From Nisaea sp. (GTDB lineage: Bacteria > Pseudomonadota > Alphaproteobacteria > Thalassobaculales > Thalassobaculaceae), in contig NZ_JAEPQA010000018.1 in assembly GCF_017640745.1 (NCBI RefSeq), positions 46,293-110,292 on the forward strand: DNA of 64,000 nt, in the 5' to 3' direction. The translations under genes were made by a program, and so were the position numbers. Below, one piece after another: positions 34,092-44,267 of this stretch; position 1 is the first letter of the stretch, and the number at the start of each line of letters is the position of its first letter. Below the pieces are notes generated by a model, which saw only the letters and a list, made by a program, of their open reading frames with translations, was not told the origin of the DNA and did not search any database.

Positions 34092-35282
34092 ATGAATGCC
34101 ATCGCCGCCGCCAATGACAGCGGTCTCACCCAGGAAGAGCGCGCCGAGCAGGAGCGCATGGTCCTCGACGCCGTCGAACGGTTCCTCGAGCGCGACGTGG
34201 CACCCTACGCGCACAAGCTGGAAGCGGAAGACGCCTGGCCGGAGGAGATCGTCGCGAAGATGTGCGAACTCGGTCTCTTCGGCGCGACCATCGGCGAGGA
34301 GTGGGGCGGACTCGGCCTCTCGGCCACGACCTATACCAAGATCGTCGAGCGGGTCAGCCGGGTCTGGATGTCGATCTCGGGCATCTTCAATTCGCACCTG
34401 ATCATGGCCGCCGCAATCGAGCGCTCGGGGACCGAGGCGCAGAAGGCCGCCTGGCTGCCGCGCTTCGCCACGGGCGAACTTCGGGGCGGGATCGCGCTGA
34501 CCGAACCGGATGCCGGCACCGACCTGCAGGCGATTCGCCTGCGCGCGGAGAAATGCGAGGGCGGCTACAAGCTGAACGGCACCAAGATGTGGATCAGCAA
34601 CGCCTATCACGGCCATATCCTCGCCGTGCTGGCGAAGACCGATCTGGAGGCGAAGCCCCGGCACAAGGGCATGAGCCTCTTCCTGGTCGAGAAGGGCGAG
34701 GGCTTCAACGTCTCCAAGAAGCTGGAGAAGCTCGGCTACAAGGGCATCGATTCCGCGGGCTTCACGCTGGACGACTGTTTCGTCCCGGACGCCAACCTCG
34801 TCGGCGAGATCGAGGGCCGGGGGATGCAGCAGATCCTCGGAGGGCTCGAACTCGGCCGCATCAACGTCGCCGCGCGCGGCGTCGGCATCGCCCGCGCCTG
34901 CCTCGAGGAATCCGTACATTACGCACAGATCCGCAAGACCTTCGGCAAGCCGATCGCCGAACACCAGGCGATCCAGCTCAAGCTCGCCGACATGGCGACG
35001 CAGGTCGAGGCCGCCCGTTTGCTGGTGGAACAGGCTGCCGCCGCCTACGACCGCAAGGAGCGCTGCGACATGGAAGCCGGGATGGCGAAACTCTTCGCCA
35101 CCGAGGCGGCGCTGCATAACAGCCTCGAGGCGATGCGCCTGCACGGGGCCTACGGTTATGCAAAGGAATACAATATCGAGCGCTATTACCGGGACGCGCC
35201 GCTGCTCGCCATCGCCGAGGGCACCAACGAGATGCAGCGCCTGATCATCGCCAAACAGCTGGTGCAGCGGCACCCGGCCTGA
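34092..35282 (+). CDS. Acyl-CoA dehydrogenase
   Basis: The 396-residue flavoprotein has the N-terminal helical domain, the beta-domain FAD-binding motif ALTEPDAGTDLQAIR around 135-150, KMWISNAYHGH and the C-terminal domain with AIAEGTNEMQRLIIAKQL near 378-395, which contains the conserved C-terminal signature. The catalytic base should lie near this end in EGTNE-bearing members. It oxidises an acyl-CoA at the 2,3 position and passes electrons to ETF. Acyl chain specificity is not predictable. GGGAGGAAAGCTC precedes the ATG. Confidence 0.92.
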   Translation: MNAIAAANDSGLTQEERAEQERMVLDAVERFLERDVAPYAHKLEAEDAWPEEIVAKMCELGLFGATIGEEWGGLGLSATTYTKIVERVSRVWMSISGIFNSHLIMAAAIERSGTEAQKAAWLPRFATGELRGGIALTEPDAGTDLQAIRLRAEKCEGGYKLNGTKMWISNAYHGHILAVLAKTDLEAKPRHKGMSLFLVEKGEGFNVSKKLEKLGYKGIDSAGFTLDDCFVPDANLVGEIEGRGMQQILGGLELGRINVAARGVGIARACLEESVHYAQIRKTFGKPIAEHQAIQLKLADMATQVEAARLLVEQAAAAYDRKERCDMEAGMAKLFATEAALHNSLEAMRLHGAYGYAKEYNIERYYRDAPLLAIAEGTNEMQRLIIAKQLVQRHPA

Positions 35283-35337
35283 GCGCCCCCCCAACACAGA
35301 AATTTCTGCCTTCTTTAACGAGGGCAAAGCTAGCTCA

Positions 35338-35361
35338 GAAGCCCGGCTCATGCCGGGCTTC
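35338..35361 (+). terminator. Hairpin terminator after the acyl-CoA dehydrogenase
   Basis: Perfect 10-bp stem GAAGCCCGGC / GCCGGGCTTC with the loop TCAT. The tail is CTGATTCTG, so there is no clean T-run, but the position 56 bases after the stop fits transcription termination. Confidence 0.65.
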
Positions 35362-35405
35362 CTGATTCTGGGCAACGGCGCTTTCGAAATGCCGGAAAAA
35401 CAAGG

Positions 35406-35420
35406 TTAACGGGTATTTAC
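35406..35420. promoter_or_regulatory. TTAA-N7-TTAC element upstream of the RTX protease (CtrA-like)
   Basis: TTAACGGGTATTTAC matches the alphaproteobacterial CtrA box TTAA-N7-TTAA with one mismatch, 98 bases before the RTX gene. CtrA often controls motility, adhesion and surface genes. One mismatch and chance occurrence in an A+T-rich intergenic region make this weak. Confidence 0.25.
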
Positions 35421-35517
35421 CGTCTTTCCCTGCAATGCGTCATATGGAAATATGGCAACCAGGGCGGGTCTCGGATGGCTCGTATCAATTTTTAATATAT
35501 TTTAGAGAGTCATAAAA

Positions 35518-36714
35518 ATGGGTCTTTATACCGGCATTTCCTTTGTTCCCGGCTCGACGGTTCACTACACGACGGAGCTGGACTTCTCCTTCACACTCAA
35601 CGGATTTTACGAGATTTCCTCCTCCGAGAAATCGATCACCCATTCCGTTTTCAACGAATGGGAAAGCCAGCTCAATATCGACTTCGTCTTCACCTCGAAC
35701 ACCTACGCCGCCGACGTGTTCGTGATGGAAAGTTTCATCGACGGCTTTGGCGGGACCCTCGGAGTCAATATTCCCTATGACGGCAACGGCGACGGACTCA
35801 TCGCGACGGACGGCGTCGATTATGACTTCATCGTCATGGACTACTACGACTCAAGCTATTTTACGGCCACGCTGCGGCATGAGGTCGGACACGCGCTCGG
35901 GCTCGATCATGACGAGACTCCCGGAAGCCTGATGAACAGCCGTCTCGGCGGCACCGAGACGATCACCGATTACGATATCGCGAAGGCGGCCGCGATCTAC
36001 GGCTACAACAAAAGCGGGACCGCCGGCGCCGAGAACTGGACCGGCAGCCAGACGGCAGACAGGTTCAGCACGCTCGGCGGAAACGACGTCGTCCAGGCGG
36101 GGCTCGGCAACGACACGGTGATGGGCGGCGACGGCAGCGACATCCTGATGGGCGAGTCCGGCACGGACTATCTCTCGGGCGAGGCTGGCAACGACGTCCT
36201 TTACGGCAATAAGGAAATCGACTTCCTCGACGGCGGAGCCGGCGACGACACGATCTTCGGCGGCCAGAACAGCGGCACGGCCAGGGTCGACGCCTACGGC
36301 AATCTGCGCCAGCAGGACGGCGTGGAAACCCTCCTCGGCGGCGACGGCAACGACTCCATCTTCGGCAATTACGGCCAGGACCTGATTTCGGGCGGCAACG
36401 GAAACGACACGATCTTCGGCGGCCAGAACGAGGACACGATCGACGGCGGCGCCGGCGACGATCTCATCCTCGGCAACCGTGAGAACGACGTGCTCACGGG
36501 TGGCACGGGCGCCGACACGTTCTTTTTCGCGACCGACGCCCAGGGCAACGACACGGTGACGGATTTCAACGCCGCGGAGGGCGACCGGCTGAGCTTCACG
36601 ACCACCTACTCGACCTCGAGCTCGGGTTCGGATCTGGTGATCACCCACGGCGGCGGCACGGTCACGCTGATTGGCGTCGGATCGACCGGTTTCGACGCTG
36701 GATGGATTGCTTGA
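35518..36714 (+). CDS. Matrixin-type zinc metalloprotease with RTX repeats, probable type I secretion substrate
   Basis: The 398-residue protein has no signal peptide. The zinc site is HEVGHALGLDHDE with His121, Glu122, His125 and His131, and the Met-turn SLMN has Met139, placing it in the M10 metzincins. From about 160 it carries glycine/aspartate RTX nonapeptides of the GGxGND type in two blocks separated by an NSGTARVDAYGNLRQQDG-like insert, ending in DTVTDFN and a beta-rich tail, the usual type I export signal. Calcium should fold it outside the cell. The TolC/HlyB/HlyD-type exporter is not in the window. The upstream region is strikingly A+T-rich. Confidence 0.88.
   Translation: MGLYTGISFVPGSTVHYTTELDFSFTLNGFYEISSSEKSITHSVFNEWESQLNIDFVFTSNTYAADVFVMESFIDGFGGTLGVNIPYDGNGDGLIATDGVDYDFIVMDYYDSSYFTATLRHEVGHALGLDHDETPGSLMNSRLGGTETITDYDIAKAAAIYGYNKSGTAGAENWTGSQTADRFSTLGGNDVVQAGLGNDTVMGGDGSDILMGESGTDYLSGEAGNDVLYGNKEIDFLDGGAGDDTIFGGQNSGTARVDAYGNLRQQDGVETLLGGDGNDSIFGNYGQDLISGGNGNDTIFGGQNEDTIDGGAGDDLILGNRENDVLTGGTGADTFFFATDAQGNDTVTDFNAAEGDRLSFTTTYSTSSSGSDLVITHGGGTVTLIGVGSTGFDAGWIA
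36245..36270 (+). repeat. 26-base direct repeat inside the RTX region, copy 1
   Basis: A 26-base stretch encoding part of DDTIFGGQN is repeated exactly at 36404-36429. The spacing of 159 bases is a multiple of three, so recombination between copies would delete or add 53 codons in frame, a way to change repeat number. Confidence 0.7.
36404..36429 (+). repeat. 26-base direct repeat inside the RTX region, copy 2
   Basis: Second exact copy of the repeat at 36245-36270, encoding part of NDTIFGGQN. The identity is at the DNA level, including third codon positions, so it suggests recent duplication or gene conversion within the gene. Confidence 0.7.
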
Positions 36715-36786
36715 TACGCCAGGACTAGGCGATTCTCAAAGCACCCGGCCGATCGACATATAACCGCCTTTACTTTGAGTGAAGCT

Positions 36787-36814
36787 CGCAGGGCCCGCCG
36801 AAGCGGGCCCTGCG
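36787..36814. terminator. Bidirectional terminator between the RTX protease and acs
   Basis: Perfect 12-bp stem CGCAGGGCCCGC / GCGGGCCCTGCG with the tetraloop CGAA. It lies 73 bases after the RTX stop and six bases beyond the acs stop, so it can serve both convergent genes. Neither side carries a long T-run. Confidence 0.75.
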
Positions 36815-36820
36815 TAAGGC

Positions 36821-38761
<1,941 letters not shown>

Positions 38762-38883
38762 TGTTTCCCCCTCTCTGCTCCGATGCGGATTGCTGACCGC
38801 ATCCGTCGTGATTCGTTGGGCGCCACTATAGCAATCGTAAGCACGGGGTTAAGCGATTTTTGTGCGCTGCGTTGACGCGGAAC

Positions 38884-39489
38884 TCAGCCGCCGCTTGCGA
38901 AATTCAATTCCGCTTCGAGCGCCTCGACACTCTCGGCATCGACCACTTTGGCTGCGATTTCGAAGGGAAAGCCCTGCCGGGCAAGCGCCGCGAGGTCGCG
39001 ATCTCGGGTCTCCGCGCGCTTTTCCGCGCTGCGAAAGGGACCGATCCTCCGGCGGCGGGCATAGCGGAACGCCGCGTCGAGCTCGCCAGTCCCCTCTTCG
39101 CGCACCGCCTCGAGCGCGGCATCGATATCCGCCGAGGCAACACCTTTCTCCATCAGCTTGCGCTGGATCATCCGCGCCGAGCCGCCGCGCGCGGCGAGCG
39201 AACGCGCCCGGGTCTCCGCGAACAGCCGGTCGTCGAGGATCCCCGCCTCGCCATAGCGCCGGATCAGTTCCTCCACCATCGCCGCGCCCTCCGCAGGATC
39301 GGTGCCGTGATGGGCGGAGGAGACCCGCACACGGCGCATCAGCACGTTGCGCAGGTTCGCCGCCGAGCTCGCATAGCGCTCCAGATACCAGAGCGCGACA
39401 TTCTTCAGATAGCTCTCGGTGATCCGTTTCGGCACCTTCTTGGCCCGGCGCGGCTTGCCTTTTGCGGCCTCGTTCTGACTGTCGTTCAT
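38884..39489 (-). CDS. recX: RecA-modulating protein RecX
   Basis: A 201-residue, charged, helical protein with tandem RecX three-helix repeats: YLKNVALWYLERYASS in the first, VEELIRRYGEAGILDDRLFAETRARSLAARGGSARMIQRKLMEKG in the second (quoted in part: GILDDRLFAETRARSL). RecX inhibits or remodels RecA filaments. recA is not adjacent, which is common in alphaproteobacteria. The Lys/Arg-rich N-terminal 20 residues look disordered. Confidence 0.85.
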   Translation of the reverse strand: MNDSQNEAAKGKPRRAKKVPKRITESYLKNVALWYLERYASSAANLRNVLMRRVRVSSAHHGTDPAEGAAMVEELIRRYGEAGILDDRLFAETRARSLAARGGSARMIQRKLMEKGVASADIDAALEAVREEGTGELDAAFRYARRRRIGPFRSAEKRAETRDRDLAALARQGFPFEIAAKVVDAESVEALEAELNFASGG

Positions 39490-39604
39490 CGGGTTTCCGG
39501 GCGCCCGCGGGTTGTTTCCCGCCGGGCATGCCCCATCTGGTTGCTGTCACTCCACTCGGCGCCTATTGTGCGCGCCGACCGCCCACTCGCCAACGGCCCA
39601 GTTC

Positions 39605-40441
39605 ATGACAGACCGCCCGTTCGTCCCGAACGACAACGAGACTTTCGTACCCGTCCCCACCGTCCGCCATGTCGGCCGGGTGAACTGGGTCGGGGTCTGG
39701 ACGCTCTACGAGAAGGAAGTCCGGCGCTTCCTCAAGGTGATCACGCAGACCGTCTTCGCGCCGGTCGTGACCTCGCTGCTGTTCCTCGCGATCTTCACCC
39801 TGGCGATGCACCGCTCGATCGATCTCGGCAACGGGATCAGCTATTCCGAGTTCCTGGCGCCAGGCCTCGTCGTCATGGCGATGATGCAGAACGCCTTCGC
39901 CAACACCTCCTCCTCGATCATGATCTCCAAGGTGCAGGGCAATATCGTCGACGTGCTGATGCCGCCGCTCGGGCCGGGCGAGCTGCTCGCCGCCTTCGCC
40001 GCCGGGGGCGTCACCCGCGGCCTCGTGGTCGGCATCTCCACCGTCGTCACCATGTCGTTCGCCGTCGGTTTCCACGCCGCGCACTGGCCGGTCGCGATCT
40101 TCTTCGCGATCTCCGCCTCGCTCGCCATGTCGCTGATCGGCATCGCCGCCGGCATGTGGTCGGAGAAGTTCGACCATCTCTCCTCGGTGACGAACTTCGT
40201 CATCCAGCCGCTCGCCTTCCTCTCCGGCACCTTCTATTCGATCGACCAGCTGCCGGGGATCTGGAACCAGCTCGCGCATCTCAACCCGTTCTTCTTCATG
40301 ATCGACGGCGTGCGCTACGGCCTGATCGGCTGGTCGGATTCGAGCCCGCTGGTCGGTGCCGCGGTGCTGACGGGGATGAACGCGGCGCTGATCCTGCTCT
40401 GCTACCTGCTGCTGAAGCGCGGCTACAAGATCAAGAGCTGA
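39605..40441 (+). CDS. ABC-2-type transporter permease without an adjacent ATPase
   Basis: A 278-residue membrane protein with six hydrophobic segments and the ABC-2 membrane domain pattern: GVWTLYEKEVRRFLKV at the N-terminal amphipathic region, MAMMQNAFANTSSSI and the late QPLAFLSGTFYSIDQLP, which is typical of capsule/drug/NodJ-like exporters. No ATP-binding partner is encoded within reach, so it must use a subunit from elsewhere. The ATG at 39605 is chosen because the 31-codon upstream extension overlaps the recX promoter region. It overlaps the next gene's end by 11 bases (convergent). Confidence 0.85.
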   Translation: MTDRPFVPNDNETFVPVPTVRHVGRVNWVGVWTLYEKEVRRFLKVITQTVFAPVVTSLLFLAIFTLAMHRSIDLGNGISYSEFLAPGLVVMAMMQNAFANTSSSIMISKVQGNIVDVLMPPLGPGELLAAFAAGGVTRGLVVGISTVVTMSFAVGFHAAHWPVAIFFAISASLAMSLIGIAAGMWSEKFDHLSSVTNFVIQPLAFLSGTFYSIDQLPGIWNQLAHLNPFFFMIDGVRYGLIGWSDSSPLVGAAVLTGMNAALILLCYLLLKRGYKIKS

Positions 40442-41165
40442 CCTCGCGCCGGTAACGCTCGGCCCATTCCGCGCTCTCCGCGTCGGCGAGCTTTCCGGCC
40501 CTGATCTCCACCCTTTCCGCGATCGCGGGATCGCGCCCGAGCGCACGGAGCACCTTCGCCAGCTCCGCCTTCGGATCGCGGCTGAGATCGTCGTAATCGA
40601 CGCGGACCGGCTCGATACCGTGCGCCACGAGCCAGTTCGCCCACCCCGCATCGGCCGCCGTCAGCCGTGCAACGAGATCCGCGAGCTGCGCGGAATCGAA
40701 TTCGGCCGGTTTCGGCGGCGCCATACGTTCGCGCTCAGAGCCGTCGGCATAACGGTGCCAGAGACCGGTCTGCTGCGCCTTCAGGAAAGAGACCGCCTGC
40801 GCCACCTTGTCCGCTCGGGTCAGGTGCACGAAGAGCACTTTCCCGAAGGCCCGCTCCAGCCGCGCCGGAGCGCCGGGAAGCCCCGGATGGATCCGGTCGA
40901 GCGCCGCGTCGAGCTCGCCGAACGTCTCCCACATGATACGCACGCCGAAGATACCGGTGTCGCCGGTTCCCTCGCGGATCACAGCGTCGAGATAGGCCCT
41001 ATCGATCCCGGACGACGAAAGTCCGAACTCCTCGGCATATTCGGCGAGGTCTTCGCGCCGGAAGAAGGAATGCGGGTTCCCCGCCACACCGGTGCCGGCA
41101 AGCAGGTCGCAGAGCAGCGTGCTGCCCGAGCGCGGGGCTGAGCAGAGAATAAGGGACTGGTACAT
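40431..41165 (-). CDS. Stf0-family sulfotransferase
   Basis: About 244 residues. The N-terminal SLILCSAPRSGSTLLCDLL contains the 5'-phosphosulfate loop RSGSTLL of PAPS-dependent sulfotransferases, and LFVHLTRADKVAQAVS (near 110-125) carries the 3'-phosphate-binding residues. Stf0 of mycobacteria sulfates trehalose; the acceptor here may be a glycan or lipid and is not known. The ATG at 41165 is favoured over the ORF start six codons upstream because it begins directly at the loop strand. Confidence 0.85.
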   Translation of the reverse strand: MYQSLILCSAPRSGSTLLCDLLAGTGVAGNPHSFFRREDLAEYAEEFGLSSSGIDRAYLDAVIREGTGDTGIFGVRIMWETFGELDAALDRIHPGLPGAPARLERAFGKVLFVHLTRADKVAQAVSFLKAQQTGLWHRYADGSERERMAPPKPAEFDSAQLADLVARLTAADAGWANWLVAHGIEPVRVDYDDLSRDPKAELAKVLRALGRDPAIAERVEIRAGKLADAESAEWAERYRREVSS

Positions 41166-41353
41166 CGCCGCGCGTTTCCGCAAAGCCGTTTCGATCCCGC
41201 GAATTAACCATCCCGGACCGCGCCAGGCACCCGCGAAGCACAGCCGGGTTCAGCTTTGCCCGGCTCCTGTTGCACGGCGGGCACAAAACCGCTGGTCCCG
41301 GCGGGCGCGTCTGCTATTTTGCGCCGGTTACGGACGATTTGGCGGAAGAGACC

Positions 41354-42511
41354 ATGCCCGCAGATGCGACAGCACCCGCGCCGGAAAGCGGCGCAGCGGC
41401 CCCGCGCGAAAAGCGCAGCACCGGGATTCTGCCGAGCCAGACGATCCGCGAGATGATCCGGAAAGGCGAGATCTCCTCCGAGACCCCGGTGATCGACGGG
41501 CAGATCCAGCCCTCCAGCATCGACCTCCGCCTCGGCAAAAAGGCCTACCGGGTGCGCGCGAGCTTCCTTCCCGGCCGGAACGCCACGGTGCAGCAGCGGC
41601 TCGACGCGCTCTCCATGCACGAGATCGACCTGACCGAGGGCGCGGTGCTGGAGAAGGGCTGCGTCTATATCGTCCCGCTGCAGGAAAGCGTCTCGCTGCC
41701 GGCCAAGGTCTCCGGCACGGCGAACCCGAAGAGCTCGACCGGACGGCTCGACATCTTCACCCGGCTGATCACCGATTTCGGCACCGAGTTCGAGAGCGTG
41801 CCGGAAGGCTACGAGGGCCCGCTCTATGCCGAGATCAGCCCGCGCACCTTCAGCGTACTGGCCCGCACCGGCTCGCGCCTCAACCAGCTCCGCTTCCGCC
41901 GCGGCAATCCGGTGGCGAGCGACGCGGCGATGCGGCGCCTTCAGGACAGCGTCAAGCTGGTGCACGGCCAGGACGCCGACATCAAGGAGGGCGTGGCAGT
42001 CAGCGTCGATCTCACCGGCGATCCGAAGACCGGGCTGATCGGCTACAAGGCGAAACAACATACCGGCCTGATCGATATCGACCGGCCGGGCGCCTACGAG
42101 GTTTCGGACTTCTGGGAACCGCTCTACCGCCTGCCGAACCGCCCGGCGGAGCTGGTGCTGGACCCGGACGAGTTCTACATCCTCGCCTCGAAGGAATATG
42201 TCTCCGTCCCGCTCGACCATGCAGCGGAGATGCGGGCCTACGACACCCGCGTCGGCGAGTTCCGCGTGCATTACGCCGGCTTCTTCGATCCCGGCTTCGG
42301 CATGTCGGAGGCCGGCGGCGAGGCCACGCGCGGCGTGCTCGAGGTGCGCTCCCACGACGTGCCCTTCGTGATCACCGACGGCCAGGTCGTCTGCCGCCTG
42401 GTCTACGAGCCGCTGACCGAGGTCCCGGACAAGATCTACGGCGCCGGCGGCATTGGTTCGAACTACCAGGGCCAGGGGCTGAAGCTCGGCAAGCATTTCA
42501 AAGCGGGCTGA
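41354..42511 (+). CDS. 2'-deoxycytidine 5'-triphosphate deaminase, double-domain form
   Basis: About 385 residues, roughly twice a normal Dcd, as found in alphaproteobacteria. Both halves have the dUTPase/Dcd beta-fold: QPSSIDLRLGKKAYRVRASF and GTANPKSSTGRLDIFTRLI in the first, YILASKEYVSVP and GEFRVHYAGFFDPGFG in the second. It deaminates dCTP to dUTP for thymidylate synthesis. GGAAGAG precedes the ATG at 41354; the upstream in-frame ATG would add a glycine-rich leader and is rejected. Confidence 0.9.
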   Translation: MPADATAPAPESGAAAPREKRSTGILPSQTIREMIRKGEISSETPVIDGQIQPSSIDLRLGKKAYRVRASFLPGRNATVQQRLDALSMHEIDLTEGAVLEKGCVYIVPLQESVSLPAKVSGTANPKSSTGRLDIFTRLITDFGTEFESVPEGYEGPLYAEISPRTFSVLARTGSRLNQLRFRRGNPVASDAAMRRLQDSVKLVHGQDADIKEGVAVSVDLTGDPKTGLIGYKAKQHTGLIDIDRPGAYEVSDFWEPLYRLPNRPAELVLDPDEFYILASKEYVSVPLDHAAEMRAYDTRVGEFRVHYAGFFDPGFGMSEAGGEATRGVLEVRSHDVPFVITDGQVVCRLVYEPLTEVPDKIYGAGGIGSNYQGQGLKLGKHFKAG

Positions 42512-42531
42512 ATTCGCCGCGTCTGAAGCAC

Positions 42532-42590
42532 AAAAAAACAGTCAGCGCAGCCCCGAAATGCCTCGGCATCCCTGAGCGTCGCTGACTGTC
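42532..42590 (-). terminator. Rho-independent terminator of the 56-residue gene
   Basis: Read on the minus strand, ACAGTCAGCG (42580-42589) pairs with CGCTGACTGT (42538-42547), enclosing a small inner hairpin (ATGCC-GA-GGCAT), and is followed by a run of seven T. The run is the A-run at 42532-42538 on the plus strand. This is a strong intrinsic terminator and it points at the small minus-strand gene, which helps show that gene is expressed. Confidence 0.85.
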
Positions 42591-42638
42591 TCGATGGAGC
42601 GTGAACGGGCCGGAAGCGGTCGCTTCGGGCCCTGCCGG

Positions 42639-42809
42639 TCAGACCGTGATGTCGACCCCGCCGGAGGACGCGGCTTGCGCGCCGTTCGACTGGGCGATCT
42701 GCTTCGCCGTCTCGACGGCGCTGCTGACGACCTGGGCCTGGACCAGCTGCTGCTGTTTGTCGGACCGGAACGCGAAGATCGCGACGGTCGACTGCACTGG
42801 CGTTGTCAT
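42639..42809 (-). CDS. 56-residue orphan protein, YjfB-like motility-protein candidate
   Basis: The ATG at 42809 is preceded by AAAGGAGTCCGCCC, an excellent ribosome site, and the gene ends in an intrinsic terminator 49 bases after its stop. The protein has a short N-terminal hydrophobic stretch (TVAIFAF), a glutamine-rich helix (KQQQLVQAQVVSSAVETAKQ) and the ending SSGGVDITV. The helix plus terminal VDIxV-like pattern faintly resembles the YjfB putative motility family, but I would not rely on it. A possible -10 TATAGT lies near 42847. A longer reading frame to 42914 has no ribosome site. Confidence 0.6.
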   Translation of the reverse strand: MTTPVQSTVAIFAFRSDKQQQLVQAQVVSSAVETAKQIAQSNGAQAASSGGVDITV

Positions 42810-42878
42810 GGGCGGACTCCTTTCTGGCACTTCCGCTTTTCGAACCCTGGCACTATAGGGCGCACGGCTTAAGGAGTC

Positions 42879-43100
42879 ATGAAGGATCGTCTTGGATTTT
42901 ATGGGTTTTCCCACACAAATGAACGGGTCGGGAGGGAAAAACCGGCACTTATTCCGAAGATTCGTCCCCGGGACGGCGGCGCTCCACTACATTCCCCTTG
43001 GCGTTCCCCGGATTCCGTGCTTTTTTCGCTTTCCGGCGGCGCCGGGGATCGGTGCCGCCATTTCTTTTTCTCAGGAGAGGAAAGTTGGTTACGACGGTGA
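42879..43100 (+). other. Possible 73-codon leader reading frame overlapping the argD start
   Basis: This frame begins ATGAAGGATC after AAGGAGTC and ends with a TGA whose final A is the A of an in-frame argD ATG (TGATG at 43098-43102). The translated product is Arg/Pro-rich and unlike any protein I know. It spans the terminator-like hairpin at 43035. It may be a translated leader that influences argD, or simply chance; composition does not settle it. Confidence 0.3.
43035..43070 (+). terminator. Terminator-like hairpin in the argD leader (possible attenuator)
   Basis: GGCGGCGCC (43035-43043) pairs with GGTGCCGCC (43051-43059), 9 bp including one G-U pair, with loop GGGGATC, followed by ATTTCTTTTTC. 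It ends only a few bases before the argD ribosome site AGGAGAGG (43073-43080). A strong hairpin plus T-run inside a leader is the shape of an attenuator, though it could also protect against read-through from upstream. Confidence 0.55.
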
Positions 43101-44260
43101 TGCCCACTTACGGGCGTATAGATATCGCTTTTGAGCGCGGGGAAGGCCCTTATCTGTACAGCACCGAAGGCCGACGATTCCTCGATTTCGCCTCGGGGAT
43201 CGCGACCAATTCGCTGGGCCATGCGCATCCGCATCTGGTCGAGACGCTGAAGCAGCAGTCGGAGAAGCTCTGGCACGTCTCCAACCTCTACGAAGTGCCG
43301 GAGCAGAAGCGGCTCGCCGACCGTCTGGTCGCGAACTCCTTCGCCGACACGGTGTTCTTCGCCAATTCCGGCGCCGAGGCCAACGAAGGCGCGCTGAAGA
43401 TCGCCCGCAAGTACCAGTGGGAACGCGGCGAGAAGGAACGGCACGAGATCGTCTGCTGCCGCTCGGCCTTCCACGGCCGCACCCTGACGACGCTCTCGGC
43501 CGGCGACAACGAGACCTACCGGACCGGCTTCGGCCCGCGCCCGGAAGGTTTCCGCCATGTCGCTTTCGGCAACATGAACGAGATGCGCGAGGCGATGAGC
43601 GCGAAGACCGCCGCGATCCTGGTCGAACCGATCCAGGGCGAGGGCGGGATCAACCCGGCGGATGTCGAGTATCTTAAGGCGTTGCGCAAGGCGGCGGACG
43701 AGTTCGACGCGCTGCTGATCTACGATGAGGTGCAGTGCGGCATGGGCCGGACCGGCAAGCTCTGGGCCTATGAATGGTCCGGGGTCGCGCCGGATATCAT
43801 GAGCCTTGCCAAGGGTCTCGGCGGCGGCTTCCCGGTCGGCGCCATTCTCGCGACCGAGAAAGCAGCCTCCGGCATGGCGCCGGGCACGCACGGCTCCACC
43901 TTCGGCGGCAACCCGCTGGCGATGGCGGTCGCGAACGCGGTGCTCGACGTGATCCTGGCACCGGGCTTCCTCGAGCACGTGACCGAGATGGGCGAGCTCT
44001 TCGCCAAGCGTCTCCGCGATATCGCGGCACGCCATCCGAAGCTTATTTCGGAAGTGCGCGGCAAGGGCCTGATGATCGGGCTCGCCTGCGTCGGCAAGAA
44101 CACGGATCTGCAGGCCAAGCTGCGCGAGGCCGGTCTCCTGACCGTCGGCGCGGGCGGCAATGTGCTCCGTATCCTGCCGCCGCTGATCATCGAAGAAAGC
44201 CATGTCGCGGAAGCCTGCGGCATCATCGAGAAAGTCTGCGCGGACATGGACGCCTCTTAA
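43085..44260 (+). CDS. argD: Acetylornithine aminotransferase
   Basis: A PLP-dependent class-III aminotransferase of arginine biosynthesis (and often of lysine biosynthesis). 391 residues from the TTG at 43085, which has AGGAGAGG just upstream; the ATG at 43100 is the alternative. Motifs include [47 protein letters not shown] and the PLP Lys in [15 protein letters not shown]. The N-terminal [16 protein letters not shown] matches alphaproteobacterial ArgD. It heads the argD-argF-hslO cluster. Confidence 0.95.
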   Translation: MVTTVMPTYGRIDIAFERGEGPYLYSTEGRRFLDFASGIATNSLGHAHPHLVETLKQQSEKLWHVSNLYEVPEQKRLADRLVANSFADTVFFANSGAEANEGALKIARKYQWERGEKERHEIVCCRSAFHGRTLTTLSAGDNETYRTGFGPRPEGFRHVAFGNMNEMREAMSAKTAAILVEPIQGEGGINPADVEYLKALRKAADEFDALLIYDEVQCGMGRTGKLWAYEWSGVAPDIMSLAKGLGGGFPVGAILATEKAASGMAPGTHGSTFGGNPLAMAVANAVLDVILAPGFLEHVTEMGELFAKRLRDIAARHPKLISEVRGKGLMIGLACVGKNTDLQAKLREAGLLTVGAGGNVLRILPPLIIEESHVAEACGIIEKVCADMDAS

Positions 44261-44267
44261 GGCGCCG

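Noticed and set aside
32873..34159. Long minus-strand reading frame of 428 codons covering the AbrB-type gene
   Set aside because: Its composition is Arg/Glu/His/Asp-rich and lacks structure, as expected of an antisense frame in G+C-rich DNA, and it overlaps a clear membrane protein on the plus strand.
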